From: Salticus scenicus
Taxonomy: Eukaryota; Arthropoda; Arachnida; Araneae; Salticidae
Direction: 5' to 3'
NCBI GenBank assembly: GCA_963930645.1
Contig: OZ005659.1
Span: 161,858,534-161,922,533, forward strand
Length of the DNA: 64,000 nucleotides
Of the stretch, positions 48,525 to 59,865 are shown one piece after another. How positions within the stretch are numbered: position 1 is the first letter of the stretch; each line of letters starts with the position of its first letter. The position numbers and the translations under genes were made by a program. The notes under the pieces are model-generated. The model did no database searches, was not told where the DNA came from, and saw only the letters and a program-made list of their open reading frames with translations.

Positions 48525-50250
48525 AGAAATGTGAAATGTATAATTTATATGAAAATGTATAAGCTTTTAGTTTTCTCTTATACATTATATAATTTTAAGA
48601 TTACTTTTTCAGATAATTAGCTGAAAAAGTGAAAAAGAAATCCTTGTTTGAAAGGAAATGTAAAGCTAGATTTATAAAATCCCACAATTTGAATTTAAAC
48701 AAATGATATATTTCTATATATCGAGAAGATTTAGAAAAATGCAGGCTCGCAAAAATCATAAAATATAAATGCAAAACTAGACTTAAAATTTAATTAAATA
48801 TCATATTTCTTTAAAAATATCTACACCGTACACACACACACAAAAAAAAAAAAAAAAGAAAAAAAAAGAAAGAAAGAAAGAAAGAAAGAAAAAAAAAAAA
48901 GAAAAAAAAGAAACTACGGAAATACAGTTTAGAATGACACCTCAATTTGTCAACAGAAACTGTACAAGAAGGACTTAAGAAACTGTAACGTGTTTTCCGT
49001 AAACAGATAAAATTTGTATAACAATCGATACAGATTTAATCTGGTGGTTACTCATTTTTTTCTATTTTGCATACCGATATATTCTAAGTAACAGAATATG
49101 TTATTATTCCGTTTCTGAGAGGTAACATCGTCGCCTACAATTCAGTGGATTATGGTTCGTTCCTCGCTCTGGGAAAAAGAGAGAATTTTTTTTAAGACGA
49201 AATTTATTTACGGAAAAATTCTGTTGCGTACAAAGCTTCTTTGCACTGCTCTGTGACAGAAATTTTTTTATCAATATATTTTCCGGATAGTGTACGAATA
49301 TTTTCTAGCAACTTTGCCATCAGGAATTTTTGTAATATAACACAATTTTATATATATATTTATTTATTTTTTAGTGTATGTTCAACATAATTTACTGTTT
49401 TGTTTTTATAATAAACTTTTTCTACAGTGAATTTTTGAAAGAAATTTTTACTTTATTTGATTATAAAAAATTCTACAAAAACTTTTAAAAATTTCCATAC
49501 ATAAATCCGGTTTTCAGAAACCGGACATATGACACCTGTGTAACTTTTATTTTTACGGCCAAGACGTTTTTCTTGTAGTATTATTTGGCCTCTATTTTTC
49601 TTGAAAAAAAAAAAAAAAAAAAAAAAAAATGGCATTGTCATTTTATTACATTCATTTTTAGCTATATTAATATAAATAGTTTATGTTTCATAAATACATT
49701 ATTTCGGGACAAACTTGTCAAATATGTATAAAGGACATTAAAAAGAATCACATTAAAATAGCTAACAGAACATTACAAAATAAAATACTCTAAATGAAAA
49801 AATAATTAAGGCTAACTTTATTACCTTGCTCTTAAACTAAATGAACGCCATATTCTCTAATTGTAAGTTGAAGCACACCTAATTTTAGATGATACACTTA
49901 AGAAATAGTTTACTAATAAATCTTAAATACTGACATTCCATTTCTTTTAAGTTAATTGCAACAAACGAAAAGCACTCCTATGAGATTGAAGGAAAATTTT
50001 GAAGTTATAAAGACTAACCGATTTGAAGTAATTATATTAATACAACTATTTGCTTTATTTTTATTTATTTATTTATTTATTTATTTTTGGAAGACATAAA
50101 ATATCTATTTTTATCAAATAACTTATGACGAAATATAATATTTAATTGAAATTTTAGGTAACCAATAGAATTGTAAAAGTAGGCTTCTCTGTCAGATTAA
50201 GGATATTTAAGATTAAATTTTTTTCACTTTAAGATTGATAGTTATATAAA
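45306..50250 (+). repeat. Long repeat, copy C
   Basis: Aligns with copies A/B from the position of 25746/30303 (CTTAACCATCAAC) and with copy B onward, including CTTGGCGATGACAAGGAAGC (46190), GCATTTGGGCAAATCAATA (46657) and CCGTACACACACAC (47750). It lacks the TTAA MITE, the TACAGGG units, the 740-bp insertion, the CAGTCGG MITEs and the Helitron found in copy B, so it is the nearest to an uninterrupted form. The part from about 49720 is shared with copy E at the window end. No conserved frame. Confidence 0.85.
47168..49286 (+). repeat. 1.03-1.1-kb tandem duplication inside copy C
   Basis: GAATTGCCTATTTAATGATT starts at about 47171 and again at 48203; both units run through CTTCCGGGATAAGGAGTTGC and TACGGAAATACAGTTTAGAA to TTTTCCGGATAGTGTA. 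Copy B has one unit. The second unit has a much longer T/TTTC tract (48461-48523) and A/GAAA tract (48841-48911). Confidence 0.9.
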
Positions 50251-50387
50251 CGTAAATTAATAGATATCGTTAAAATTTTAAAATATGTATAATTTCTTAA
50301 AGATATTTATCTTTATGCCTAAGCGCAATAATATATTTACGTTTAGTTAATACATTTAAACATATGGATTTTAGTATATCTTAAATG

Positions 50388-50424
<37 letters not shown>

Positions 50425-50711
50425 AGTATTTGTTCAAATATATATACCGAATAAATTTTCGAAAACAATTCAAATCCTTGTTTTATTGATGTAGTAGCTA
50501 TTTTAGCGTTATAATAATTAAAAAGATACCACACTGTTTACAACAACTAATTTAACATAATGCAGCAGTAATTAAGTATTTGTATTTTTTCTTTTATCTG
50601 TCTATAAAAAATTAACAACTAATGTGATTAAACTTTTTGTACTTCTTATTTTTCTCTCATGTTAAATTATATGGTTTCAACATTAATTTAAGCCATAATC
50701 GTATTAAATAT
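50251..50711. other. AT-rich flank of the Penelope-like element
   Basis: No gene seen; contains a long poly-A run at 50388-50423. Confidence 0.6.
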
Positions 50712-50792
50712 AAATAGACAATAAGACTTCTTCACACACCATAAATTTTAATCCAGCACTACCGGTTTCGAAAGGACGTAGCCTTCCTTCAT

Positions 50793-50826
<34 letters not shown>

Positions 50827-51154
50827 ACGTGCTACTGCCTTTGAGGCAAAATCAAGACTGAAAGCAGGGCACAAACCAGAGGGGGAGGAGCAACACAAAC
50901 AACTAATAGGAAGCATCATGCAGGACCAATCAGAGAGGAACACACATGCACAGACAAAAACAAAAGGAGGGAGGGAAGGAAAAAACAATATTTTTTTTTC
51001 GTTATTTATTTATTTTTTTTTTTAATTAATATTATACTAATAAGTAAATTTAATAAAATTTATTATTATTATTATTATTATTTTATTTTTTTATTTAATT
51101 AATTAGAATTATTTAACAATAACTATTATTGTGTTAAAAACATAATGAAGGAAA

Positions 51155-52147
51155 TTATTTAATTGAATTAAACAAATTTTTCCAGGCTGTAGACAGCAAA
51201 CTGGAATCAGATTTTTCATTGACAATTTTATAACGATTAAGGTAAATAGCTAACTTTTCCAAAAAATCCAGTTCGGAAACGTGTTTGGCATGAAAGATAA
51301 TTTTGGCACTCTTAAAATTAAAACTATGATCAAATTCCCAACTGTGCTTTGCAATAGAAGATTTAGAAATTTCTTGATTAACAACATACCGAGAATGTTC
51401 ACGTAAACGGCATTCAAGATTTCTTTTTGTTTGACCAATATAAGATAAATCACAATTATTACAAGGGACATTATAGATACCCCACTTATGAAGCTCGGGA
51501 ACAGGGGATTTAGTTGAAGGGAATTGGAATTTATTGACAGGTTTAAAAATAACGTGAAAATTGAAACGCTTCAAAACTTTGGCTAATTTAAAGCATAAGG
51601 GGAGATAAAAAGGCAAGACAACAAGATTATCAGGTTTAATTTTATCATCAATGGAAAGAGTAGAATTATAAGTTGGCCTACTGAACTATTTGGTAACTTT
51701 ATCAATTATAGAAGGTCTAAAACCTCTTTTGATAGCAACGGACTTTAAATAATTCAGTTCTTCTTTAAGATATGAAGTATCAGAACAAATTTTAAGGGCA
51801 CGATACACGTAAGTGTAAAAAGTGCCAATTTTTTGTTTAGCCGGATGATTAGAGAGAGCATTGGGAGGGTTAGAAACAGAGAAAGGTTTCCTGTACACAG
51901 AGGTTTTAAAAGAGGAATCGCACCTAGTAACTAGAACATCAAGAAAGGGAAGTTGATTACAATTTTCTAACTTGAAGGTAAACTGAATATGGGGATCAAT
52001 AGCATTAGCAATATTAAGAATGGCAGAAACATCACACGGATTTTCAACAAGAATGAAAGTGTCATCTACGTAACGTAACCAGCATTTTAAATTTAACATC
52101 TTTAATAATTTTTCCTCAAAATAATGCATATAGATATCGGCAAGAAA
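51155..52147 (-). pseudogene. Penelope-like RT/GIY-YIG polyprotein, truncated
   Basis: A single minus-strand frame reads from LADIYMHYFEEKLL through the RT catalytic box RYVDDTF (about residue 20 after M at 52129), the LPFLDVLV motif, a TSVYRKPF segment and SIIDKVTK. It meets one TAG stop (51686-51688), then continues in the same frame through the linker to a GIY-YIG nuclease domain: KWGIYNVPCNNCDLSYIGQT, then RNLECRLREH and SIAKHSWEFDH. The CxxC plus two His pattern matches the zinc-binding motif described for Penelope nucleases. It copies RNA into DNA and nicks target DNA in intact relatives. Here the fingers/palm part of RT upstream of LADI is lost and the stop splits the protein, so activity is unlikely. 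Apart from that stop the frame is open, suggesting a fairly recent copy. Confidence 0.9.
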
Positions 52148-52184
52148 TCAGTCTTGCTTTTGCCTCCAAGGCAGTAGCACGTGT

Positions 52185-52240
52185 TTTTTTGCACCTGATG
52201 AAGGAAGGCTACGTCCTTTCGAAACCGGTTGTGCTGGATT
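52185..52240 (+). ncRNA. Candidate hammerhead ribozyme in Penelope terminal repeat
   Basis: On the plus strand CTGATGA (52195-52201) and GAAAC (52221-52225) sit in hammerhead order. GCAC just before the first box (52191-52194) can pair with GTGC (52231-52234) as stem I. ACCGGT after GAAA is self-complementary, as in short-stem-III hammerheads that act as dimers, and GTT would be the cleavage triplet. Stem II (AGGA/TCCT) leaves extra bases before GAAA, so it is non-canonical. The arm at 50712-50860 keeps TGATGA and GAAACCGGT on the minus strand, but its stem I side is replaced by poly-T. Confidence 0.45.
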
Positions 52241-52280
52241 AAAATTTATGGTGTATGAAGAAGTCTTATTGTCTATTTAT

Positions 52281-52630
52281 CGTGTGTACACCAGTTTTGC
52301 ATTTAGTTTTGGCGTATTAAATATATTTTTAAAAATTAAAATTATCAGTTCACATGAATATCTATTAAAATTATTATGATTGATTCATATTTATTTTCGA
52401 ATTTGCTGTTGAACTTAAACTTTTGACAAGCACTGCAGTTATTAATTGGTCAATGGTAGAGAAAGAACTTACATGTAGTTTGAATACTAACAGAAAGATT
52501 TTCTAATTAGCTAAGTATGAAAAAAAAATGTTAAAGTAAAAGAGATTAAAAAATACCATCGAAATTTATAATTGTTACTGTAATATTTAGTTATTTCAAA
52601 TAATTCAAAGAGAAAGTGACGCACACTATA
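52281..52630. other. AT-rich spacer between Penelope element and mariner
   Basis: No gene, terminal repeat or ordered structure recognised. Confidence 0.55.
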
Positions 52631-54323
52631 CGAGGTCTGTTCAATGAATACGCGAACTGGTGTCATCTGTCGGCCATGACGCGGTCTATAGCCTCGCTCA
52701 CTAGCGATGCTAGTTGCCTGAGACCCAATCAACCATCAGTGCATGGCGGATCGTGGAGCTGTGCATATTGTGCCAGTTGTGTTAGTTTCTGTTGTCCTTG
52801 TAAAGAAGTTTCTTGACGCAGTCGTGATCTTTGGTTAGTGTAGATATCTGCAAGAGAAGTTGAATTAACAATATTTCAATAAGGAGTCCAATGGCAGTCA
52901 TCAGGAAGTCTTTATTTTGTGAAAAGTCTTTTAAAACAAAATCAAGTATAAATATTCTTAGAATCTTAAAACACAAAGCGTTGGTTATTATAATAAAAAT
53001 TCAATAACCCTAGTGAAACGTTGAGATTGTCTCATAAGATGGGGGAGAGAGCGAATGTAATTACGTTATTATTATACTATGATCTGGAGCAGTTCTGAGA
53101 TCCTTACCCTAGAACAGATCCGAGATGTCTGAAGAAAAAGAGCCAAATTTTAGAAAAACAGCCAAATTATAGGGCTAAATATTTTCATTGTTTATCGGAT
53201 AAAACAATGTTAATTTTTTGAATTTGCAATGACGGTTTATAATTGTAGTAACCCTTCAATCGCCAATATTTTGCCAAATTACCGTTAGACGAGAGAAAGA
53301 GACGGTTAAGAAATGCAGTCATCAATAATTGCGCAATCTAAAATAAATTACATCCTGTGTTGAAATAATATAAATTCTGACTGAGTTTCCTTGTTTTATG
53401 ACTATTTGAGAACACTTTTTATTTTATAATTACGTTTAATGTCAGAATTTCCGTTAGATATTATTATTTTGATTTTCTTTTTATCGCATAAAATAAATTA
53501 CTTCTCTATTTAAAAGATAAACATGTTATTTATAATTTAGATATAAAACATATACAATTTAGATTTCTGAATGATGTGTGTTATTGTTTTATGTTAATAA
53601 ATAGTGTAGGTCGTATGTATAATTAAAATTGTGTAATTTGTAATGACACCTAAAAAAAAACAATTCTTTCTTCAAATGTCTGAAAACAAATTATGTGAAT
53701 AAAATATCACACATGAAATTTAATTATTTTTATATTGCGAAAATGCATTACTTTATCATTAGATTTTATTTTAAATAAAAACTCAATTAAAATTTAACAA
53801 AATATATGTGAACACCTTCACAGTCCTTGTTTTTACTGAGTGTCGAAAATGGAAATTGACGAAAATAATAAATTATTTTTCTTACATTTCTCAAGCGTTT
53901 GAGAGATCGCGTGCGTCGTGTGCGACGAAATTTGACTCAAGGCCATGGATGGATCTTTCACCATGCACATTCAGCATTTGTTCGCCACTTTCTGGCAAAA
54001 AAATTCAATCACCATCCTTGAGCATCCTCCTTATTCGCCAGATCTCACCAAATGCGACTTTTGTTTATTCCCAAAATGCAAAATTGTGAAGAGGGGTCAT
54101 CACTGGGAACATGTGGACACAATAATTCAAGAAACGATGGGGAAGACTAAAAGGCCTGACTGCCGAGGACTTCCAAGGGTGCTTTGAACAGTGGAAAAGA
54201 AGATGGAATAAGTGCATAGCAAGGAATGGAGAATACTTTGAAGGGGACAAAATCGATGTAGACTAAATTTTGAAAAATAAGCATCTTATGGCCTTAGTCC
54301 ACGTATTTATTGGACAGACCTCG
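52631..54323 (+). mobile_element. Mariner element with intact ends and an AT-rich insert
   Basis: Inverted ends CGAGGTCTGTTCAATGAATA and, from the right inward, CGAGGTCTGTCCAATAAATA, flanked by TA at 52629-52630 and 54324-54325. The total of 1693 bp exceeds the usual 1.3 kb, although the N-terminal coding half is not recognisable. About 52850-53800 is AT-rich and unlike a transposase. The layout suggests a replacement or nested insertion in the middle. Confidence 0.85.
53880..54266 (+). pseudogene. Mariner transposase C-terminal half, frameshifted
   Basis: Read in two frames, the segment gives RLRDRVRRVRRNLTQGHGW, then HHAHSAF where the second catalytic aspartate (normally HHDNAPAH) has become alanine-like sequence. 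It continues with EHPPYSPDLTKCDFCLFPK, which retains the third aspartate of the DD34D triad. The end, FEQWKRRWNKC followed by EYFEGDKIDVD and a TAA at 54264-54266, is the normal mariner C-terminus. Frameshifts separate these blocks and the first aspartate region is not recognised upstream. The product cannot be functional, while the element ends remain well preserved. Confidence 0.85.
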
Positions 54324-54756
54324 TATATTGTAAGAACTGAAGATGTAGCAAAAACAGAGTTTTGGAAATGTGTGTAGGATGAAATTGGTAATAGTTGGGT
54401 TCGGGGTGTACTTCTACAGTTGTTTTTCGCACTATAATTTTATCAGTAAATATCCTGCCATCCAAGCGGAACTTCCGTCCGTACAAAATTACAGTATATT
54501 CAACCTACAGCCAAATAATATGCATCACAATTTGAAATAGCACAGCCCGTGATATCTCAACTAAAAATTTCTGTAACTCATGGCAATTATATATCTACAC
54601 AAAAGTCAGTAATTGTTGGGATTTTTTTTTTTTTTTTTAAATTTCAAATATAGATATTTCTTTTCTATGACTTCAGGTGTAAGAGAATATCAGAATAAGG
54701 AATTCTTAAACAGTTTACAAAACAATGAAAAAAAAATGTAATGTGGGCACCACGTG

Positions 54757-54800
54757 ACTTCCTTATACACTCATTGAAATAAATATATTTTTATGAAAAT
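54757..54800 (+). repeat. Left-end fragment of the ACTTTC family
   Basis: GGGCACCACGTGACTTCCTT parallels GGCCACCACATGACTTTCTT at 11281-11300, the outer left end of copy F. No body or right end could be followed. Confidence 0.4.
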
Positions 54801-54873
54801 ATTGACATTTTTTTGTGAAGTAACTGATTCATGAATAAACAGGCAGGTTCCAGTCCACAAACATCCCTCCTCT

Positions 54874-54913
<40 letters not shown>

Positions 54914-55759
54914 GTGCGGTCTGGGGACTCCCGTCAAGAACGAAGCACCTTACGCTTTTTCTCTATTTCCTAATTTGATTTGATATAGAAATCTAGATTG
55001 TTTATTCTCTCTCTCACTCTCTCTTTTCTCCCTCTGTCTCATAATTTCTTTAAATACAAAGGAACAACGCTTAAACAAAACAAGTTTAAGTGCCAGAAAA
55101 ATCTGGAAAAAAAATCCTTTCTTATCGAAAAAAATTAGGAAAACAAGACTTAAGAGGGTTATTATTATTTATTTTTTTTTTATGATCAGCTAATTATTGG
55201 GCTGAAGTGATTCCCTCTCTGATGAGTCAAGTTTAACTTATTTCGAGCTGAGTCTGATGACGAAAATGTGACCGACTTATTGAAAGTCGTGGTTTTAAAA
55301 CAGTGACATATTCCCCGTATAATTTGATACGAAAGTGCATAATTTTTCAATGAGTCGGGCAACTTTTAATGTTCAAGGGATCAATTAACCCGAAATAAAA
55401 CTCAGCTATTCAAATATTGATGCCTGACCGACTATTTTGGAGGTATTTTAAACTTTTCCACAATCAGTATTTCAAATTGATAATGCACCTTATTACATGG
55501 CGCCTGTAGTACGTTTATTTTATTCAAGTTGCTAAAATAATCCATCCTTTCTCATGAGCATCTATAATTTTGTAAGTTATCATAACTTTTTTTACCTAAA
55601 GTTAAATACCACAAAGAATATCGTAGAATTTTTTCTTTACGAGACATAAAAGTTTTAGTCTTTAAAAGCGGGTGGGGATATGAAATTTGTAGTCTACAAT
55701 TTTGCAAGAATAAGAAAAATTATTTATGATATTTGGCACAGTGAAATTTCTGAGTTTCA

Positions 55760-55793
<34 letters not shown>

Positions 55794-56199
55794 GTAATAT
55801 ACTATGCCATTTCGCATTAAAGCAGTAATTTCATTTAAAAGTGTAATTATCCAATGAAGAACACGTATGTTTATTAAGTAATTTTTTAGATCTAACAAAT
55901 AGTTTTATTTCATACACTAAAATTTTACGTAATTAATAGCTTACACATAATAGCTTTAAAAATAGCCATTAGATAATAGCTAGAATTTAATTGTTGCCAA
56001 TATATATATACACGATTTAATTTTCTTTCGACATAAAAAAAAATGCATTTAATTAAACGCGAACGTTAAAAAAAATTGTAAAAAGTTAAATTATGCATCT
56101 CACAAAAATTGACGTCATTATCACTTTAAAATTTTTATACACATTGAAAAGAGCTAATGTAGATCTATAGCTATGATTCAACAGAAAATTTAAAAACAT

Positions 56200-56236
<37 letters not shown>

Positions 56237-56994
56237 TATAATTATTTATATTAATCTTTTACTTTATTCTACATTTATATCCCCAAACAAGTGTTAATGA
56301 AACACCCATTAACTAAAATATCTATAAAAAAAAAACTTATTGCGTGAGATCTGCATAATTAAATATCAAATTATTAATATTATTAATTTTTTATTTTATT
56401 TTTATTATTAATATTACATTTTAGTTTAGAAATAGGTTACACATATGCTATTTGTTTTAGAAGGTAAACATTTATAAGATAATAAATGAAATTATTTCAA
56501 TAAATACGAATAAATACAAATTCTTGGTTTTGTGATAGTCTGAAAAAATATACTTAACACAGCTATAGAAACAAAAACTGATTTATTTTATTATATACGT
56601 AGAGTAAAATAACAGTCAGTCGAAAAATTTTCAAAGAAATTATTAAATCTTCTCCAGTCTAATTAACTAATTGTAAATAAAAATGCTTAATTAAAGACAT
56701 ATATTATGTTACTGTAAACAAAACATATTTGTTAAAAAAAAAATAAAGAAATTATTATAAAAAGAGTTAAAAAAAGATTATTTTTTAATAATTAAATCTA
56801 GTTAACTAACAATTTCCAGACGCTTTTGAAATTTACTTACCAATTACTGATTTATAGTTATAAACCAATTACAGCTGAAATATATTGGTTAATGTTTTGA
56901 AATGGAAATATGTATATGATGATAAAGAAATATAGTAATTAAATATAAATTACACTATTAACAACAATTTAAAAATTTAGCAAACAAACTTATG

Positions 56995-57026
<32 letters not shown>

Positions 57027-57252
57027 CTAATTTTATTATATATATACAAGGAAGTTATTATATGAAAATATGCATACTGAAATTTTTGTTATAATTTTTT
57101 TTTTCTTGCAAATAATGAAATTACATGAAACAGTGTTTCCAGAAACTAAAAAACATTTTTTTTAAGTACTTCACAAGAAAGGAAAAATACGCTTTATTAC
57201 TCATAAGTGGAAAAAAAAAAACTCTATGCAGATTCTTATATCACTGACATAG

Positions 57253-57292
<40 letters not shown>

Positions 57293-57680
57293 AAAAAGGA
57301 AATTATTATTAAAATGTGTAAATATTATATTCTCTTATAGTTGCAACGCTAAAAATATGTAATAATCTTGCTTTTATTTTTTTGTAAGGGAAACATGAAC
57401 TGTATCGTTGTCAAAATTTATGTTAAAAAATTATTTTCAAAAATGTTCTTTGTTATAAATAGAAAATATTTCAAGAATATGTGCTAACAATCTAAAGACA
57501 GGTAATATTGCGTGAAAAAAGATTTCTTGTAGGGATGAGGTTGAGAATTTTTACTTGTAAATGCTAAAATATAAAGAATTATTAACAGCATATAAATGGA
57601 AAAGACTCGTACGCCCAAAAGAAGTAAAAATTGAAATCAACCAACTAAAGTAGAGGCTCGACAAAGCAATCACCAACAGT
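54801..57680. other. AT-rich desert, no gene
   Basis: Contains poly-A runs (54877-54911, 55763-55790, 56996-57024), poly-T (57258-57285), a (TA)n tract at about 56201-56234 and a short CTCT-rich stretch near 55009-55040. No repeat ends or coding sequence recognised. Confidence 0.65.
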
Positions 57681-57689
57681 TACACCATA

Positions 57690-57985
57690 TTTGGAATAGA
57701 GGTGCATCGACTGTCGAACCATAGCCTCCTTAACTGGATGCCTGTCGCATAGCTCAGAAACTAGGTAACAGTTGAAGCGGTAGACAGCGCCACCTGTTAT
57801 AGATTGCGCGACTTTTTTATTCAGCAGCAACCAAAATTTTTAAAAAGTGGGATATGATATACATAAAAGGCGAATAGGATTGAAGAAACGTCGATTATAT
57901 ATATCATGTATCATTTCTTTAAATTATTGGTGACAGGTGAATAAATTTGTCTTATAACTTGTACTAGGTGACGTTGTGCCTCCAT
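57690..57985 (-). repeat. Foldback element, copy 2
   Basis: Opposite-strand relative of 5184-5420: ATAGCCTCCTTAACTGGATG (57721-57740), AGATTGCGCGACTTTTTTAT near 57801 and, across an AT-rich centre, GGTGACAGGTGAATAAATTT near 57929 as the decayed second arm. The extra AGCGGTAGACAGCGCCACCT segment near 57776 also appears beside copy 1. It gives a 61-codon frame on the minus strand that I regard as incidental. Confidence 0.65.
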
Positions 57986-58567
57986 GAATATATGCGGTAG
58001 CCTCATAAAAATTTATACAGATGATGAGAAAAATTATCATAATCACATGCAGCACTCGAAATGCATTTGAAGCATTTCTTTAGAGAGTAGTTCAAAAAAA
58101 ATTTATATATCTTTATTTTTTTGCTGGTCCTGTTTGCTTCTTCAGGATAAAACCTTTAATGAAATATATGATTTATAACATGATCTTCGTACTCCGAAAT
58201 TTCAAGGTAATTCCTAAACAATGTTTCTAGATATTTGACAAAATGTCTAAATTCAAATATTTATTGTTAGATATAGTGTGTATTGTAAAATGCAAAATAC
58301 TTTGAAAATAATTGCAACCTGAAAATACCAATAAAGTTTCATGTAAATTTGGGATATATATATATAGATCGATAGATAATCAGAATGTACAGTAGAAATA
58401 AAATATTATCTGTACATACATTTGGAAATTAAAGATTATTTAATATCAGTATTCAAACAATTAATATGATCAAAAATAGAGACCACCCAAATCAAACCAA
58501 AAAAGATACAAATTCAAATCTAAATGAATTAAAGCAAAATAAATAAAAATATAACATATATATATAG
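57986..58567. other. AT-rich stretch without a gene
   Basis: No gene or terminal repeat recognised; short TA tracts near 58355-58370 and 58556-58566. Confidence 0.55.
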
Positions 58568-59865
58568 CGGGTGTCGCATAAGTCTATAGACATTTCAAAA
58601 ATTCATAAAAAATGAAGGCTATTGGTAGAATTGAACGCGATTTAGTTTTTCTCGGGATGGGGGATTTTTTTGTTAAAGAAAAAAATAATAGTTAAAATTT
58701 TCGTCCATACAGGTCGCTGAACATGAGCAAATCAAACATTTCCGTGTAAAACTATTCTTATTTGCCTTCAAAAGTTTACAAGCACATAAATTCTATTCTA
58801 TATCACCAAAAATTACAGATTGCAAAGGAAAGGAGTTACAGCATTGCTAAGTGCAGCTTCAGTTGGTGGTTCGTACCAACGAGATATATACAGTAGAGTA
58901 ATAAATGGTAACCCTTGAGAAGGTCCAAGATGAGTCATGTGACATGCTCTCCTTGCACCTGCATATTCGGTGGTTACCTTGGTAACAGCTTATTTTCAGT
59001 AAATTTCTATGGCAACGGTTTGGAGATTGTTCTTCACATAAGTCATAAACGCCTTGTTTGTGAAACAAAATGTTTTTGTTTACTTGCGTAGTTTAATATT
59101 CTTTTGTTCTAAATCATTCTGATTTTGATTTTACTTCTTTTTTATTTCGTGTTGTTGAACTTTAACCAACAAAATTCTTAAAAAAAAGTTGAAAAATTAT
59201 TATTTGCTGTTAAATTTAGCTCTTTAAAAGTTTAAATTTTCTTTTATAAACACTTTTAAACTTTGTTGGTAAACGATGAAAAAAAAGGTATTTTATTATT
59301 TATTAAAATGTGGAATATGTGTAAAATTATTTAAAAAACAGTTTATTTCGGTCATAGGACTGTAATGTTACCTAATAATAATGATAATTTGTCGAACTGA
59401 TATTTTAAATGCCAAAATAGCGATAAAGGGCCAAACACAGCAACCTATTGGAGCATGTCGCGTGATTCATCTTGAACCACGAAAAGTTAATCCTCCATCG
59501 ATTGAATCAGCACTCTAATTTATATATCTCATTGGTTCGTAACTGAGGGAAAACACCTTCACCAATACAACGCTTAATACGCCAAGTCAACATCGCTATT
59601 AGAACTTTATGTATGCAAAAGTAGGTGTCAAAATAGAAAATAAGCTGCGTTAATCGTGAAACCGTGTAATTTATAGGACTCTGACTTGCATATTTTTCGT
59701 TATGCACCGTGTAGCGCCCTCTATTGACGAAAAATGTAACTTTTATTTTACATACCAAAAAATTCCTTTTTAAGAGGATGACGTTTTCGCAAACCGCGCT
59801 CAACTCTACCAATTTCTTCAATTTTTATGAATTTTTAAAATTTCTACAGGTTTATGGGACACCTG
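58568..59865. mobile_element. 1.3-kb CGGGTGTCCC element with long inverted ends
   Basis: Left end CGGGTGTCGCATAAGTCTAT and right end, read inward, CAGGTGTCCCATAAACCTGT. The inverted similarity extends about 100 bp on each side (AATTCATAAAAA, GGTAGAATTGAACGC versus GGTAGAGTTGAGCGC). The 1298-bp length makes it the longest copy here; 39527-40125 is a shorter derivative and 14194 a half copy. Frames inside (minus 58859-59068 and 59507-59821) match no transposase I know. Confidence 0.75.

Larger units (their letters stand above)
50712..52280 (-). mobile_element. Penelope-like element with inverted terminal repeats
   Basis: On the minus strand, the RT and GIY-YIG coding region (51155-52147) is flanked by repeats in opposite orientation: 52149-52280 and 50712-50860, sharing AATAGACAATAAGACTTCTTC, TAAATTTTAATCCAGCAC and AAGGACGTAGCCTTCCTTCA. 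Penelope elements are known for odd, often inverted or tandem, terminal repeats carrying hammerhead motifs, and this copy fits that pattern. It is 5'-truncated: the coding part begins within the RT domain directly beside the repeat. A poly-A run (about 50792-50825) interrupts the 50712 arm. Confidence 0.8.

Noticed and set aside
57645..57830. 61-codon minus-strand frame sharing NKKVAQS..GGA with 5319-5573
   Set aside because: The shared residues come from the foldback repeat arm present in both places; downstream residues do not agree, so a protein is not supported.
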